Shown piece by piece: positions 27,846 to 36,052 of a stretch of 64,000 bases of DNA. Both the position numbers and the translations under genes were made by a program. The notes beneath the pieces were generated by a model that did not search any database, had not been told where the DNA came from, and saw only the letters and a program-made list of their open reading frames with translations. Position 1 is the stretch's first letter; the number at the start of each line of letters is the position of its first letter. This stretch comes from Arthrobacter sp. SLBN-112 (GTDB taxonomy: Bacteria > Actinomycetota > Actinomycetes > Actinomycetales > Micrococcaceae): NCBI RefSeq assembly GCF_030944625.1, contig NZ_JAUSXY010000001.1, forward strand, positions 3,968,001 through 4,032,000, given 5' to 3'.

Positions 27846-28973
27846 ATGGACTGCTCCTACTTCGATGCCGGCACCTGCCGTTCCTGCACCCACATGGGCA
27901 TGCCCTACGGCGAACAGCTGGCCGGCAAGCAACGCCACTGCCAGGGCCTCCTGTCCGGACATCCGAAGCTCGAATGGCTGCCCCCGGTGGCGAGCCGGGA
28001 ATCGGGCTTCCGCAACAAGGCCAAGATGGTGATCGGCGGAACGGCACAGAACCCCACCATCGGGATCCTCGACGCCGACGGCCACGGCGTGGACCTGCGC
28101 CGGTGCGGCGTCTGCTCCCCCGGCCTGCTGGCCTGCTTCCCGGTGCTGGCGAACTTCATCCGCCGGATCCGCCTGACGCCCTACGACGTGCCACGCCGCA
28201 CCGGCGAACTCAAGCACGTCATCATCACCGAATCCCCCGACGGCGAGATCATGCTCCGCTTGGTCCTGCGCTCCGAACAGGTGGTGCCCCGCATCCGCAA
28301 GCATCTGCCGGAACTGCTGGCCGCGCTGCCGCAGGTGAAGGTGCTCTCGGTCAACCTGCACCCGGAGCACAAGGCCGTCCTTGAAGGTGACCGGGAGATC
28401 CTGTTAACCGGGCAGGCCACCTTGAACATGCGGGTCAACGACGTCAACCTGCACCTGCGCCCGCAAAGCTTCTTCCAGACCAACACCGAGATGGCCGCGG
28501 CGCTGTACCGGCAGGGCCGCGAGTGGGTCAACGAGCTCGCGCCTGCCTCCGTCTGGGACCTCTACTGCGGCGTGGGCGGGTTCGCCCTGCACAGCGCCGC
28601 CCCGGGCCGGACGGTCACCGGCATAGAAACCAGCGGCGAAGCGATCGCCTCCGCCCGGCTCAGCAGCGCGGAGGCAGGGCTGGAGGGCATGGCGTTCCAG
28701 ACCGGCGACGCCACTGCGTTTGCCCTTGCCGCAGAGCAGTCGCCGGACCTGGTGATCGTCAACCCGCCCCGGCGCGGCATTGGCAAGAAGCTGTGCGGCT
28801 GGCTGGAAGCCTCGGACGTGCGGCACGTGGTGTATTCCAGCTGCAACGCACAGTCATTGGCCCGCGACCTGGCGGCCCTTCCGTCCTTCACTGCGCGGCG
28901 GGCACGGGTGCTGGACATGTTCCCGCAGACCACGCATTACGAGGTGATGGTGCTGCTGGAACGGGCCGCCTGA
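27846..28973 (+). CDS. rlmC: 23S rRNA (uracil-C5)-methyltransferase, RlmC-type
   Basis: RlmC methylates a uracil (U747 in E. coli numbering) of 23S rRNA with SAM. The 375-residue protein begins with the Fe-S cysteines MDCSYFDAGTCRSCTH, and a fourth ligand is likely in LRRCGVCSPG. It has no long TRAM domain, as expected for RlmC. The SAM site is WDLYCGVGGFALHSA. VIVNPPRRGIG and the nucleophile Cys in HVVYSSCNAQSLARDL complete the RumA/RumB-type active site. The ATG at 27846 matches the family start. Confidence 0.93.
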   Translation: MDCSYFDAGTCRSCTHMGMPYGEQLAGKQRHCQGLLSGHPKLEWLPPVASRESGFRNKAKMVIGGTAQNPTIGILDADGHGVDLRRCGVCSPGLLACFPVLANFIRRIRLTPYDVPRRTGELKHVIITESPDGEIMLRLVLRSEQVVPRIRKHLPELLAALPQVKVLSVNLHPEHKAVLEGDREILLTGQATLNMRVNDVNLHLRPQSFFQTNTEMAAALYRQGREWVNELAPASVWDLYCGVGGFALHSAAPGRTVTGIETSGEAIASARLSSAEAGLEGMAFQTGDATAFALAAEQSPDLVIVNPPRRGIGKKLCGWLEASDVRHVVYSSCNAQSLARDLAALPSFTARRARVLDMFPQTTHYEVMVLLERAA

Positions 28974-29000
28974 CCGGTTGCTCCGTCCTGCCGTTGGCGG

Positions 29001-29624
29001 TCAGTTCCTGCGGGCGCGTTCGACGGCGGCAGCCCCGGCTTCCCGGCCGCCGGCCCGCAGGCCTGCCGCCACCCCGGCGGCGTCGGCGTCGGAACGGTTT
29101 TGGCTCAGCTTTTCCTTCGCCTCGATCCGGGTGACCAGCAGTTCCACGCCTACAATCGCGCGCAGCTGCCCGGCAATGAACTTCTCCGGGGCGTCGTCCA
29201 CGGCCCAGGGGAGCTCCCGGCTGTCCTCATGCAGGCCGGTCAGGTGCCGGACGTGCCGTGCCAGCCAGCCGGCGTCGTCATGGATCACCAACTCGCCGTA
29301 AACATGGAGCGTGGCGTAGTTCCAGGTGGGCACCACACGGCCGTGCTCGGCTTTGGCGGCGTACCACGAGGGCGAGATGTAGTCGTCGGGGCCCTGGATG
29401 ATGGCCAGCGCTTCGCCGGTTGGCATGCTGGACCACTGCGGGTTGTTCCGCGCCATGTGCGCCTGCAGGGCACCGCGCTCCCCCACACTCGGGTTAAAGG
29501 CGAAGGGCAGCAGCGTTGCCAGCAGGCCCTGATCCGTCATGGTGATGAGGTTGGCGGCGCCGGGCGTGGCCAGCAGACTGTGGACTGTTTCGGGGGTGGC
29601 AGCGAAGTGGACGGGAATGTACAC
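29001..29624 (-). CDS. paiB: PaiB-family FMN-binding negative transcriptional regulator
   Basis: This 207-residue protein has the family opening YIPVHFAATPETVHSLL. HMARNNPQWSSM, DDYISPSWYAAK and VPTWNYATLHVYGEL follow; all are strongly conserved in PaiB/DUF-FMN split-barrel proteins. PaiB was described in Bacillus as a repressor linked to sporulation and degradative enzymes, but most homologues are uncharacterised. The GTG start has AAGGAG upstream. It follows the DMT exporter gene by 18 bases on the same strand. Confidence 0.9.
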   Translation of the reverse strand: MYIPVHFAATPETVHSLLATPGAANLITMTDQGLLATLLPFAFNPSVGERGALQAHMARNNPQWSSMPTGEALAIIQGPDDYISPSWYAAKAEHGRVVPTWNYATLHVYGELVIHDDAGWLARHVRHLTGLHEDSRELPWAVDDAPEKFIAGQLRAIVGVELLVTRIEAKEKLSQNRSDADAAGVAAGLRAGGREAGAAAVERARRN

Positions 29625-29642
29625 GGGTGCTCCTTTTTCAGG

Positions 29643-30518
29643 CTAGCGGGCTGGACGGTTGAGGCGGACGCGGACGGCCGCGGCGGCGCAAAGGATGACG
29701 GCAAGGGCGCCCAGGACGGTGGTCCAGGTCAGCGCCTCCCGTAGCAGCAGCGCCGCCCAGCCGATGCTGAGGACCGGTTGCAGCAGCTGGATCTGGCTGA
29801 CCTGGGCCATGGGACCAATGGCCAGCCCGCGGTACCAGGCGAAGAAGCCCAGGAACATGCTGACCACTGCCAGGTAGCCGAACGCCGCCCACTGGACAGG
29901 CGTGGCCGACGGCGGCTGACTGAGGACGGAGACCACGGCCAGGACCAGCATGGCCGGGGCAGCGAGGACCAGGGCCCAGGCGATGGTTTGCCACGACCCC
30001 AGTTCACGGGCCAGCAGTCCCCCTTCGGCGTATCCGACGGCGGCGCAGGCCACGGCTCCGAGCAGCAGCAGATCTGCCCACTGCAGGTGCCCGACTCCCC
30101 CGGATTGCAGGAACGCGAAGGCGATCGCCGCCAGTGAGCCAAGCGCCATGACCAGCCAGAATGCGGTGGCCGGGCGCTCGCCGGTGCGCAGCACGGCCAC
30201 TGTGGCTGTCGCAGCAGGAAGGAGGGCAATGACCACGGCGCCGTGCCCGGCGGGCACCGCGGTGAGGGCGTAGGACGTCAGTAGCGGGAAGCCCGCGACG
30301 ACGCCCCCGGCCACGAGGGCAAGTCGCAGCCAGGTGCCGCGGCGGGGCAGCCGCTGCCGGGTCAGCGCGAGCGCTGCGGCGGCAAGGACTGCGGCGACGA
30401 CGGCACGGCCCGAGCCAATGAACAGCGGCGGGATCCCGGCCACGGCCACACGGGTGAAAGGTACGGTGAAGGAAAATGCTGCCACGCCAAGGAGTCCCCA
30501 CCAGACTCCGACGGACAT
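29643..30518 (-). CDS. EamA/DMT-superfamily transporter
   Basis: This 291-residue membrane protein has about ten helices in two EamA repeats (about 8-135 and 150-285). It begins MSVGVWWGLLGVAAFSFTVP, and the second repeat contains FAWYRGLAIGPMAQVSQIQLLQPV, a typical EamA signature. It is probably an exporter of amino acids or related metabolites. The frame also has an upstream ATG at 30572 that overlaps the start of the divergent MocR gene; I prefer 30518 because the longer version would place the control region inside the coding sequence. It is presumably regulated by the divergent MocR protein. Confidence 0.87.
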   Translation of the reverse strand: MSVGVWWGLLGVAAFSFTVPFTRVAVAGIPPLFIGSGRAVVAAVLAAAALALTRQRLPRRGTWLRLALVAGGVVAGFPLLTSYALTAVPAGHGAVVIALLPAATATVAVLRTGERPATAFWLVMALGSLAAIAFAFLQSGGVGHLQWADLLLLGAVACAAVGYAEGGLLARELGSWQTIAWALVLAAPAMLVLAVVSVLSQPPSATPVQWAAFGYLAVVSMFLGFFAWYRGLAIGPMAQVSQIQLLQPVLSIGWAALLLREALTWTTVLGALAVILCAAAAVRVRLNRPAR

Positions 30519-30548
30519 TTTCTGCGGTATCGCTGGGCGCTCCAGGAC

Positions 30549-30560
30549 AGTAGCGCTACT
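30549..30560. promoter_or_regulatory. Perfect 12-bp palindrome in the DMT/MocR divergent promoter
   Basis: AGTAGCGCTACT is a perfect palindrome in the short gap between the transporter and the MocR gene. Its right end, TACTAT (30556-30561), can serve as a -10 box 10 bases before the MocR ATG, which would make that mRNA leaderless. The palindrome is a natural autoregulatory operator. Confidence 0.55.
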
Positions 30561-30570
30561 ATGTTCTTTC

Positions 30571-31983
30571 ATGAACAACGATAGCAGTTCGCGCATCACT
30601 GCGGCACTCCGACAGTGGATCAGCAGTGCGGCTCCGGGCGCGCGGCTGCCGTCCACCCGGCACCTGGTGGCCGAACACCAGGCCAGCCCCGTGACGGTAC
30701 AGAAGGCCCTGCAGGCACTCGCCGCGCAGGAACTGATTGAAAGCCGGCCCGGCGTCGGAACGTTCGTGCGCGCGGTCCGGACGGCACGTCCGTCCGACTA
30801 TGGCTGGCAAACCGCAGCGCTGCGGTCGCCGCACTCGCCGCTGCCGTCGTCGTCGAGCACCATGCGCAACGTTCCCCATGATGCCATCTGGTTGCATTCG
30901 GGATACCCGGACCGCGAACTGCTTCCCGAACGGCTGGTGCGGGCCGCCCTGGCCCGGGCCGCCCGCGGCGACGCCGCACTGTCCCGGCCGCCCGCCGCCG
31001 GCATGCCGGAACTGCAGCAGTGGTTCGCCCGCGAGCTGGGGCAGGCAACCCCGGTAGGGATCACGCCGCCCACGCCGAATGACGTGATCGTGCTGCCTGG
31101 AAGCCAGAGCGGACTCAGCTCCATCTTCCGCGCACTGGTGGGGGCCGGGCAGCCGATGCTCATCGAATCACCGTCATACTGGGGTGCCATCCTGGCCGCC
31201 GCGCAAACCGGGGTGCGCCTGGTGCCGGTGCCCACCGGGCCGGACGGACCCGACCCCGCAGATGTGGACCGCGCCTTCGCCGAGACCGGGGCCCGGGCCT
31301 TCTATATCCAGCCCAACTACGCCAACCCCACCGGCACACAGTGGGCGGCGGGGCGGGCGGGCGAGATCCTGGACGTGGCCCGCCGGCACGGCGCGTTCCT
31401 GGTGGAGGACGACTGGGCGCACGATTTCGGCATCACCTCCGACCCCGTGCCGCTGGCCACCCGGGATGATTCCGGCCACGTGGTCTACATCCGGTCCCTG
31501 ACCAAAAGCGTCTCCACCGCCATCCGCATCGCGGCGGTCATTGCCCGCGGCCCGGCGCGGGAACGCATCCTTGGCCAGCGTGCCGCCGAATCCATGTACG
31601 TCAGCGGGTTCCTGCAGGCGGCCGCCCTGGATGTGGTCACGCAGCCCGGGTGGCAGACACACCTGCGCAGCCTGCGCCAGCAACTCCAGTCGCGCCGGGA
31701 CCTGCTGGCCACGAGCATCCGCGAACACGTCCCACTGGCCCACATCGACAACCTGCCCCGCGGCGGGTTGAACCTGTGGGTGCGCCTGCCCGACGGGACG
31801 GACCTCCCGCGGCTGGCGCGCGACTGCGAAGATGCGGGAGTGATCATCGCCGCCGGCACGGAGTGGTTCCCGGCGGAGCCGGCGGGCGCCTTCATCCGAC
31901 TGAACTATTCCGGCCCCAACCCGGGCGCGTATCCGCAAGGGGCACGCGTCATCGGCGAATCCCTGGCGAGGCAATCCGGTTAG
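30571..31983 (+). CDS. MocR-type regulator (GntR helix-turn-helix fused to class-I aminotransferase domain)
   Basis: This 470-residue protein has an N-terminal GntR-type winged helix (about 8-75): LPSTRHLVAEHQASPVTVQK and ESRPGVGTFV. A linker joins it to a fold-type-I aminotransferase domain with QPNYANPTGTQWAAGR, EDDWAHDF and the PLP-binding Lys in YIRSLTKSVSTAIRIA. MocR/PdxR proteins usually use PLP or an aminated ligand to control neighbouring genes. The divergent DMT exporter is the obvious target. No ribosome site precedes the ATG, consistent with a leaderless transcript. Confidence 0.92.
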   Translation: MNNDSSSRITAALRQWISSAAPGARLPSTRHLVAEHQASPVTVQKALQALAAQELIESRPGVGTFVRAVRTARPSDYGWQTAALRSPHSPLPSSSSTMRNVPHDAIWLHSGYPDRELLPERLVRAALARAARGDAALSRPPAAGMPELQQWFARELGQATPVGITPPTPNDVIVLPGSQSGLSSIFRALVGAGQPMLIESPSYWGAILAAAQTGVRLVPVPTGPDGPDPADVDRAFAETGARAFYIQPNYANPTGTQWAAGRAGEILDVARRHGAFLVEDDWAHDFGITSDPVPLATRDDSGHVVYIRSLTKSVSTAIRIAAVIARGPARERILGQRAAESMYVSGFLQAAALDVVTQPGWQTHLRSLRQQLQSRRDLLATSIREHVPLAHIDNLPRGGLNLWVRLPDGTDLPRLARDCEDAGVIIAAGTEWFPAEPAGAFIRLNYSGPNPGAYPQGARVIGESLARQSG

Positions 31984-32018
31984 GGGGGGACCCGGCGCGG
32001 CAACGCGCCAACCGGACA

Positions 32019-32068
32019 GTTCGGCGACAACGGCAGTTCATCGGTGCGCCATGCCCGGTTCATTACCC
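32019..32068 (+). promoter_or_regulatory. GTTC repeats resembling a PHO box
   Basis: GTTCA elements begin at 32036 and 32058, exactly 22 bases apart (two 11-base units), with a further GTTC at 32019. Actinobacterial PhoP boxes are 11-base direct repeats starting G(G/T)TCA. The position 50-100 bases before a secreted protein/phosphatase operon fits phosphate control. Confidence 0.45.
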
Positions 32069-32115
32069 ATTAGTAACTTGAGAGCTCCTGTTGAGACCCA
32101 ACCTTAAGAGGCCCC

Positions 32116-33135
32116 ATGAGCTCCAAACCCACCCGACGCGCCCTCACCGTGGCCGCGTCCCTGATCCTTGCAGCCTGTGCGGCCGCCGGTACAGCGGCCG
32201 CACAAGCGGACGGCCCGGACAAGGGCACCAGCCCCGCCTCCGCGACACACCATGAAACAAACACCGATTTGGCCGACGCGTTCGACTCCGTCACCCGGAA
32301 CACGGCCTGGCACCAAACGTCCAAACTGAAACTGAACTTCCCCACCTACCACACCGAGGGAATCGCCTACAGCCAGGACCACATCTTCCTCTCCGCCGTC
32401 CAAATCCTCGAACCCACGGTCAAGTACCCCACCCCGCAGGGCGGCTACGACCGCACACCGGGCAAGGGCATCGGCCACCTGTTCGTCATGGACAAGGCCG
32501 GCAACCTGCAAAAGGACATCATCCTCGGCGAGGGAGACATGTACCACCCCGGCGGGATCGATTTCGACGGCACCAACGTCTGGGTGCCGGTAGCCCAGTA
32601 CCGGCCGGACAGCAGCGCCATCATCTACAAAGTGGATGCGGACACCCTGGACGTCCATAAGCAGTTCGAGGTCAAGGACCACTTCGGCGGCATCGTCCTG
32701 GACAAGCAGACCGGCCACCTCGTCGGGAACACCTGGGGCTCCCGGAGGTTCGCAGAATGGGACCTCCAGGGCAAGCAACTCTCCACCTGGGAGAACCCGA
32801 ACTACTTCATCGACTACCAGGACTGCCAGTACGTTCCCAACGCCAGGATGCTCTGCGCCGGAGTCACCAACCTCCCGCAAACCCCGCAGGCCGGCGGGAC
32901 CGCAGCCACCTACGAACTGGGCGGCATGGCGATGATCGACCTGAAGTCCCATGCGGTGACCCGTGATGTCCCGTTCCAGCAGTGGTCCACCGCCGGACAC
33001 GTGGCCACCCGCAACCCGTTCAAAATGACCGCCAACGGCGGGCACCTCACCATGACGGTGGCCCCCGACAACGGCGACGAAGGCAACGGCACCGAAATCC
33101 TCACCTACGAAGCCGACGCCACCCCCGCAAAGTAG
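32116..33135 (+). CDS. Secreted DUF6454-family protein
   Basis: This is a 339-residue exported protein. The signal peptide runs from MSSKPTRRALTVAASLILAA to about TAAAQA. The mature part looks like a beta-propeller-like fold with repeated short blades: TEGIAYSQDHIFLSAVQIL, HPGGIDFDGTNVWVPVAQYR, GGIVLDKQTGHLVGNTWGSR and YQDCQYVPNARMLCAGV. I recall this as DUF6454; no catalytic activity is known. It is the first gene of a pair with a secreted phosphatase/phospholipase 62 bases downstream and lies behind PHO-box-like repeats, suggesting a role in scavenging phosphorus from organic material. Confidence 0.8.
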   Translation: MSSKPTRRALTVAASLILAACAAAGTAAAQADGPDKGTSPASATHHETNTDLADAFDSVTRNTAWHQTSKLKLNFPTYHTEGIAYSQDHIFLSAVQILEPTVKYPTPQGGYDRTPGKGIGHLFVMDKAGNLQKDIILGEGDMYHPGGIDFDGTNVWVPVAQYRPDSSAIIYKVDADTLDVHKQFEVKDHFGGIVLDKQTGHLVGNTWGSRRFAEWDLQGKQLSTWENPNYFIDYQDCQYVPNARMLCAGVTNLPQTPQAGGTAATYELGGMAMIDLKSHAVTRDVPFQQWSTAGHVATRNPFKMTANGGHLTMTVAPDNGDEGNGTEILTYEADATPAK

Positions 33136-33197
33136 CACTCCCCCCGCACCTGCCGCAGGCCGCGGCGGTGCACCCCACAGGAACGATTGGATACCCC

Positions 33198-34917
33198 ATG
33201 CCTTATCCGGCACCCAGATTCACCAGGAAAAGCGTTACCGCTGCCACCGGTGCGGCTGCTTTGGCTGCCTCCGCACTGACGGCCGGGCTGGTCGGCTTCG
33301 GCGCGGCCCCGGCCACCGCCGGCACGCACGACGACACCGCGACGCCGATCAAGCACGTCGTGGTGCTCTTCCAGGAGAACGTCTCATTCGACCACTACTT
33401 CGCAACGTACCCCAACGCGGCCAACACCGCGGGCGAAACCCAGCAGGGCTCCGGTGCCCCGGCGGCCACGTTCACCGCCGCCGAGGACACCCCAAAGGAC
33501 ATCAACACCCTTGCCACTGCGGGACTGCTGGCACCGAACAACCCCCAACTCGGTCCAGCCCGCGCGGCTCTCCCCGATGCAGGCCGTCACCTGCGACCAG
33601 GACCACGGCTACAAAGCCGAACAGAACGCCTACAACGGCGGGGCGATGGACAAGTTCGTCCAGTTCACCAGCCGCGACGCGTGCGGGACCAACCAGTACG
33701 GACGTCCCGGCCTGACCATGGACTACTACGACGGGAACACCGTCACCGGCATCTGGAACTACGCCCAGAACTACGCCATGAGCGACAACCACTTCAGCAC
33801 CGTGTTCGGCCCCTCCACGCCGGGCGCGCTGAACCTGGTCTCGGGCCAGACCCACGGCGTCAAGGAGTACGACCCCGCCGGACTCCCCGTCGCCACGCCG
33901 GCCACAGGCAGCAGCACCGTCCGCCAGCCGGACGCCAACGGCGTGGGCACCGTGATCAACGACCCCGACCCGGTCTACGACGACTGCTCCAACAGCAGCC
34001 ACGCCAAGGCTAACAACCTTGCCGGAATGACCGGCAGGAACATCGGCGACCTGCTCAATGCGCAGGGAACATCCTGGGGCTGGTTCCAGGGCGGCTTCGC
34101 CCCCACCACCGCCGCGAACGGCAGCACTCCCGCATCCTGCCTGGCCGCCCACACCAACGCCGCCGGCGCGTCCGTGGTGGACTACTCCCCGCATCACCAG
34201 CCATTCCAGTACTACGCCTCCACCGCCAACCCGCACCACCTTCCGCCGGCCTCGGACGCGGAAATCGGGCACAACGGCCAGGCCAACCACCAGTACGACC
34301 TTGCCGACTTCAGCAAGGTGGTGAACAGCGACAACATGCCTGCCGTGTCCTTCCTGAAGGCCTCGGAGTTCCAGGACGGCCACGCGGCATACTCGGATCC
34401 CGTGGACGAGCAGAACTTCATCACCAGGACTGTCAACCAGATCCAGCAGTCCAAGAACTGGGATAACACCGCCGTTGTACTCGCGTATGACGACTCCGAC
34501 GGCTGGTACGACCACGTCGCCGCCCAGCCGAAGAACGCCTCCACCGGATCCGACGACGCCGCATGGTGCCTGAATGCCGCAGCGAACGGCGTCCCCGTGG
34601 CAGGGGGCTACGCCGACCGCTGCGGCCCCGGCCCCCGCCAGCCGCTGGTGGTCATCTCCCCGTATGCGAAGAAGAACTTCGTCGATCACACCGAGACGGA
34701 CCAGGCCTCCATCCTGCGGTTCATTGAGGACAACTGGCACACCGGCCAGATCGGCGGCTCTTCAACCGACGCGACAGCAGGATCGGTGGACGCGATGTTC
34801 AACTTCCACCATGAGCGCAACGACAAGGTCCTCCTGAACGAACAGTCCGGCGCCGTCGCCTCCATCAGCCACAACGGCAACATCCCGGGCAGCGGATCGG
34901 ACGACTCCGGCCACTGA
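33198..34917 (+). pseudogene. Secreted phosphoesterase (phospholipase C / acid phosphatase family), frameshifted
   Basis: The first frame (33198 to about 33545) encodes a Tat/Sec-type leader (RFTRKSVTAATGAAAL) and the family start IKHVVVLFQENVSFDHYFATYP. The second frame (to 34917) continues with LSPMQAVTCDQDHGYKAEQ, NHFSTVFGPSTPGALNLVSG and LAYDDSDGWYDHV, the metal-binding elements of the PLC/AcpA phosphoesterase superfamily. One extra C in the run at 33541-33545 breaks the frame; without it the protein reads LLAPNNPNSVQPARLSPMQA and is about 572 residues. Everything else is intact. Export, neighbour and upstream PHO-like repeats suggest phosphate scavenging. Confidence 0.88.
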
Positions 34918-34922
34918 CCCGT

Positions 34923-34939
34923 CCTGCAAGTCTTGCAGG
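34923..34939 (+). terminator. Short hairpin after the phosphoesterase gene
   Basis: CCTGCAA (34923-34929) and TTGCAGG (34933-34939) pair across a 3-base loop, 5 bases after the stop codon. There is no T-run, so termination is only likely. Confidence 0.5.
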
Positions 34940-34946
34940 TCCGCGT

Positions 34947-35045
34947 CGCCGGAAATGCGTCACTTATGCGCCAGTGCAAGGGCAAGGCACCCGTATTCAC
35001 GGGGCCGGCACCTGCCAGGACGCTGATAAGTGGCGCATTCCGGCG
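34947..35045. repeat. Long imperfect inverted repeat element
   Basis: The left arm (34947-34967, beginning CGCCGGAAATGCG) pairs with the right arm (35026-35045, ending CGCATTCCGGCG) over about 20 base pairs, with one bulged A and one G-T pair. The 58-base centre holds further short complementary G/C-rich stretches. It fills most of the space between the phosphoesterase and SDR stop codons. It could be a bidirectional terminator, but its size and A/T-containing arms also fit a REP- or MITE-like element. Confidence 0.6.
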
Positions 35046-35053
35046 TCGGCGGT

Positions 35054-35878
35054 TCAGGCGGAGGTTTTGACCAATTCTTCGCTCTTCTCCCACAGCCCGC
35101 GCGCCAGGTCAGCGTCGTAGGCCTGCCGGTTGGCGTTGGCCAGGGCGCGCTTGGCGTAGTAGGCGCCGGAAATCCAGTCGGTGCCGGGCGTCCCGTTGAT
35201 GAGCCAAAGCATGGTGTCGGCACCCTGGTCCGGACTGAGCATAAACCGGTTGGCTACGCTCTTGTAAGCGTGCCGGAAGGGGCTGCTGGAGTCCGCCGCG
35301 AAGTTGGTGCGGACCACGCCCGGGTGGAAGGCCGCCGTCGTGATTCCCTGCTCGTGGAAGCGGCGGTGCAGCTCGGAGGTGAAGAGGATGTTGGCAAGTT
35401 TGCCGGTGCCGTAGGCGCGGAAGGTGCGGTACCCGTGCTCGGCTTTGAGGTCGAACAGGTCCAGCTTGCCGGAGAAGTTCGCGGCGCTGGCGGTGTTGAT
35501 GATCTTCGCCTTGCTGGCGGTCAGCGTGTCCATTAGGGCGGTAGTGAGCAGGAACGGTGCCAGGTGGTTGACCTGGAACGTCAGTTCGTTGCCGTCCACC
35601 GTGAGCGTGCGCTTGCCCATCATGCCGCCGGCGTTGTTGGCGAGGACGTCGATCTGCGGGTATGTGGAGCGCAGGGTGTCGGCCAGGGCGCGGACCTGGG
35701 CCAGGTCGGCGAAGTCGGCCAGGTGGTAGTCCGCGCCGATTTCACCGGCCAGGGCGCGGGTCTTCTCCGCAGAACGGCCGACGACGACCACCCGCTCCCC
35801 TGCCTTGGCCAGCGTCCTGGCGGCTGCCGCGCCGATGCCGTCGCTGGCGCCGGTGATCACGATGGTGCGAGGAGTCAA
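35054..35878 (-). CDS. Short-chain dehydrogenase/reductase
   Basis: This is a 274-residue NAD(P)-dependent oxidoreductase. The cofactor motif is IVITGASDGIGAAAARTL, with Arg in VVVGRSAEKTRAL suggesting NADPH. NNAGG follows at about residue 80. The catalytic residues are in INTASAANFSG and YGTGKLANILF (YxxxK). HPGVVRTNF is typical of the classical retinol-dehydrogenase-like branch. The TTG at 35878 has GAAGGAC upstream and starts directly at the fold; GTG at 35908 is the alternative. The substrate is unknown. Confidence 0.87.
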   Translation of the reverse strand: MTPRTIVITGASDGIGAAAARTLAKAGERVVVVGRSAEKTRALAGEIGADYHLADFADLAQVRALADTLRSTYPQIDVLANNAGGMMGKRTLTVDGNELTFQVNHLAPFLLTTALMDTLTASKAKIINTASAANFSGKLDLFDLKAEHGYRTFRAYGTGKLANILFTSELHRRFHEQGITTAAFHPGVVRTNFAADSSSPFRHAYKSVANRFMLSPDQGADTMLWLINGTPGTDWISGAYYAKRALANANRQAYDADLARGLWEKSEELVKTSA

Positions 35879-36052
35879 GGTGTGTCCTTCGATCGGCGGG
35901 CGGCGCACCTGGAGGAGGCGCCATCGGAAACAACGACGGCGGGGCGCCCGGTGTTCCCACCGGTCAGGAGGTGATGGGACTGCACTGACAGCTTAGACGC
36001 CGATGGTCCGGCCGGAGCCTCCGCTCCGGCCGGACCATGGGTGCGGTTGGTG

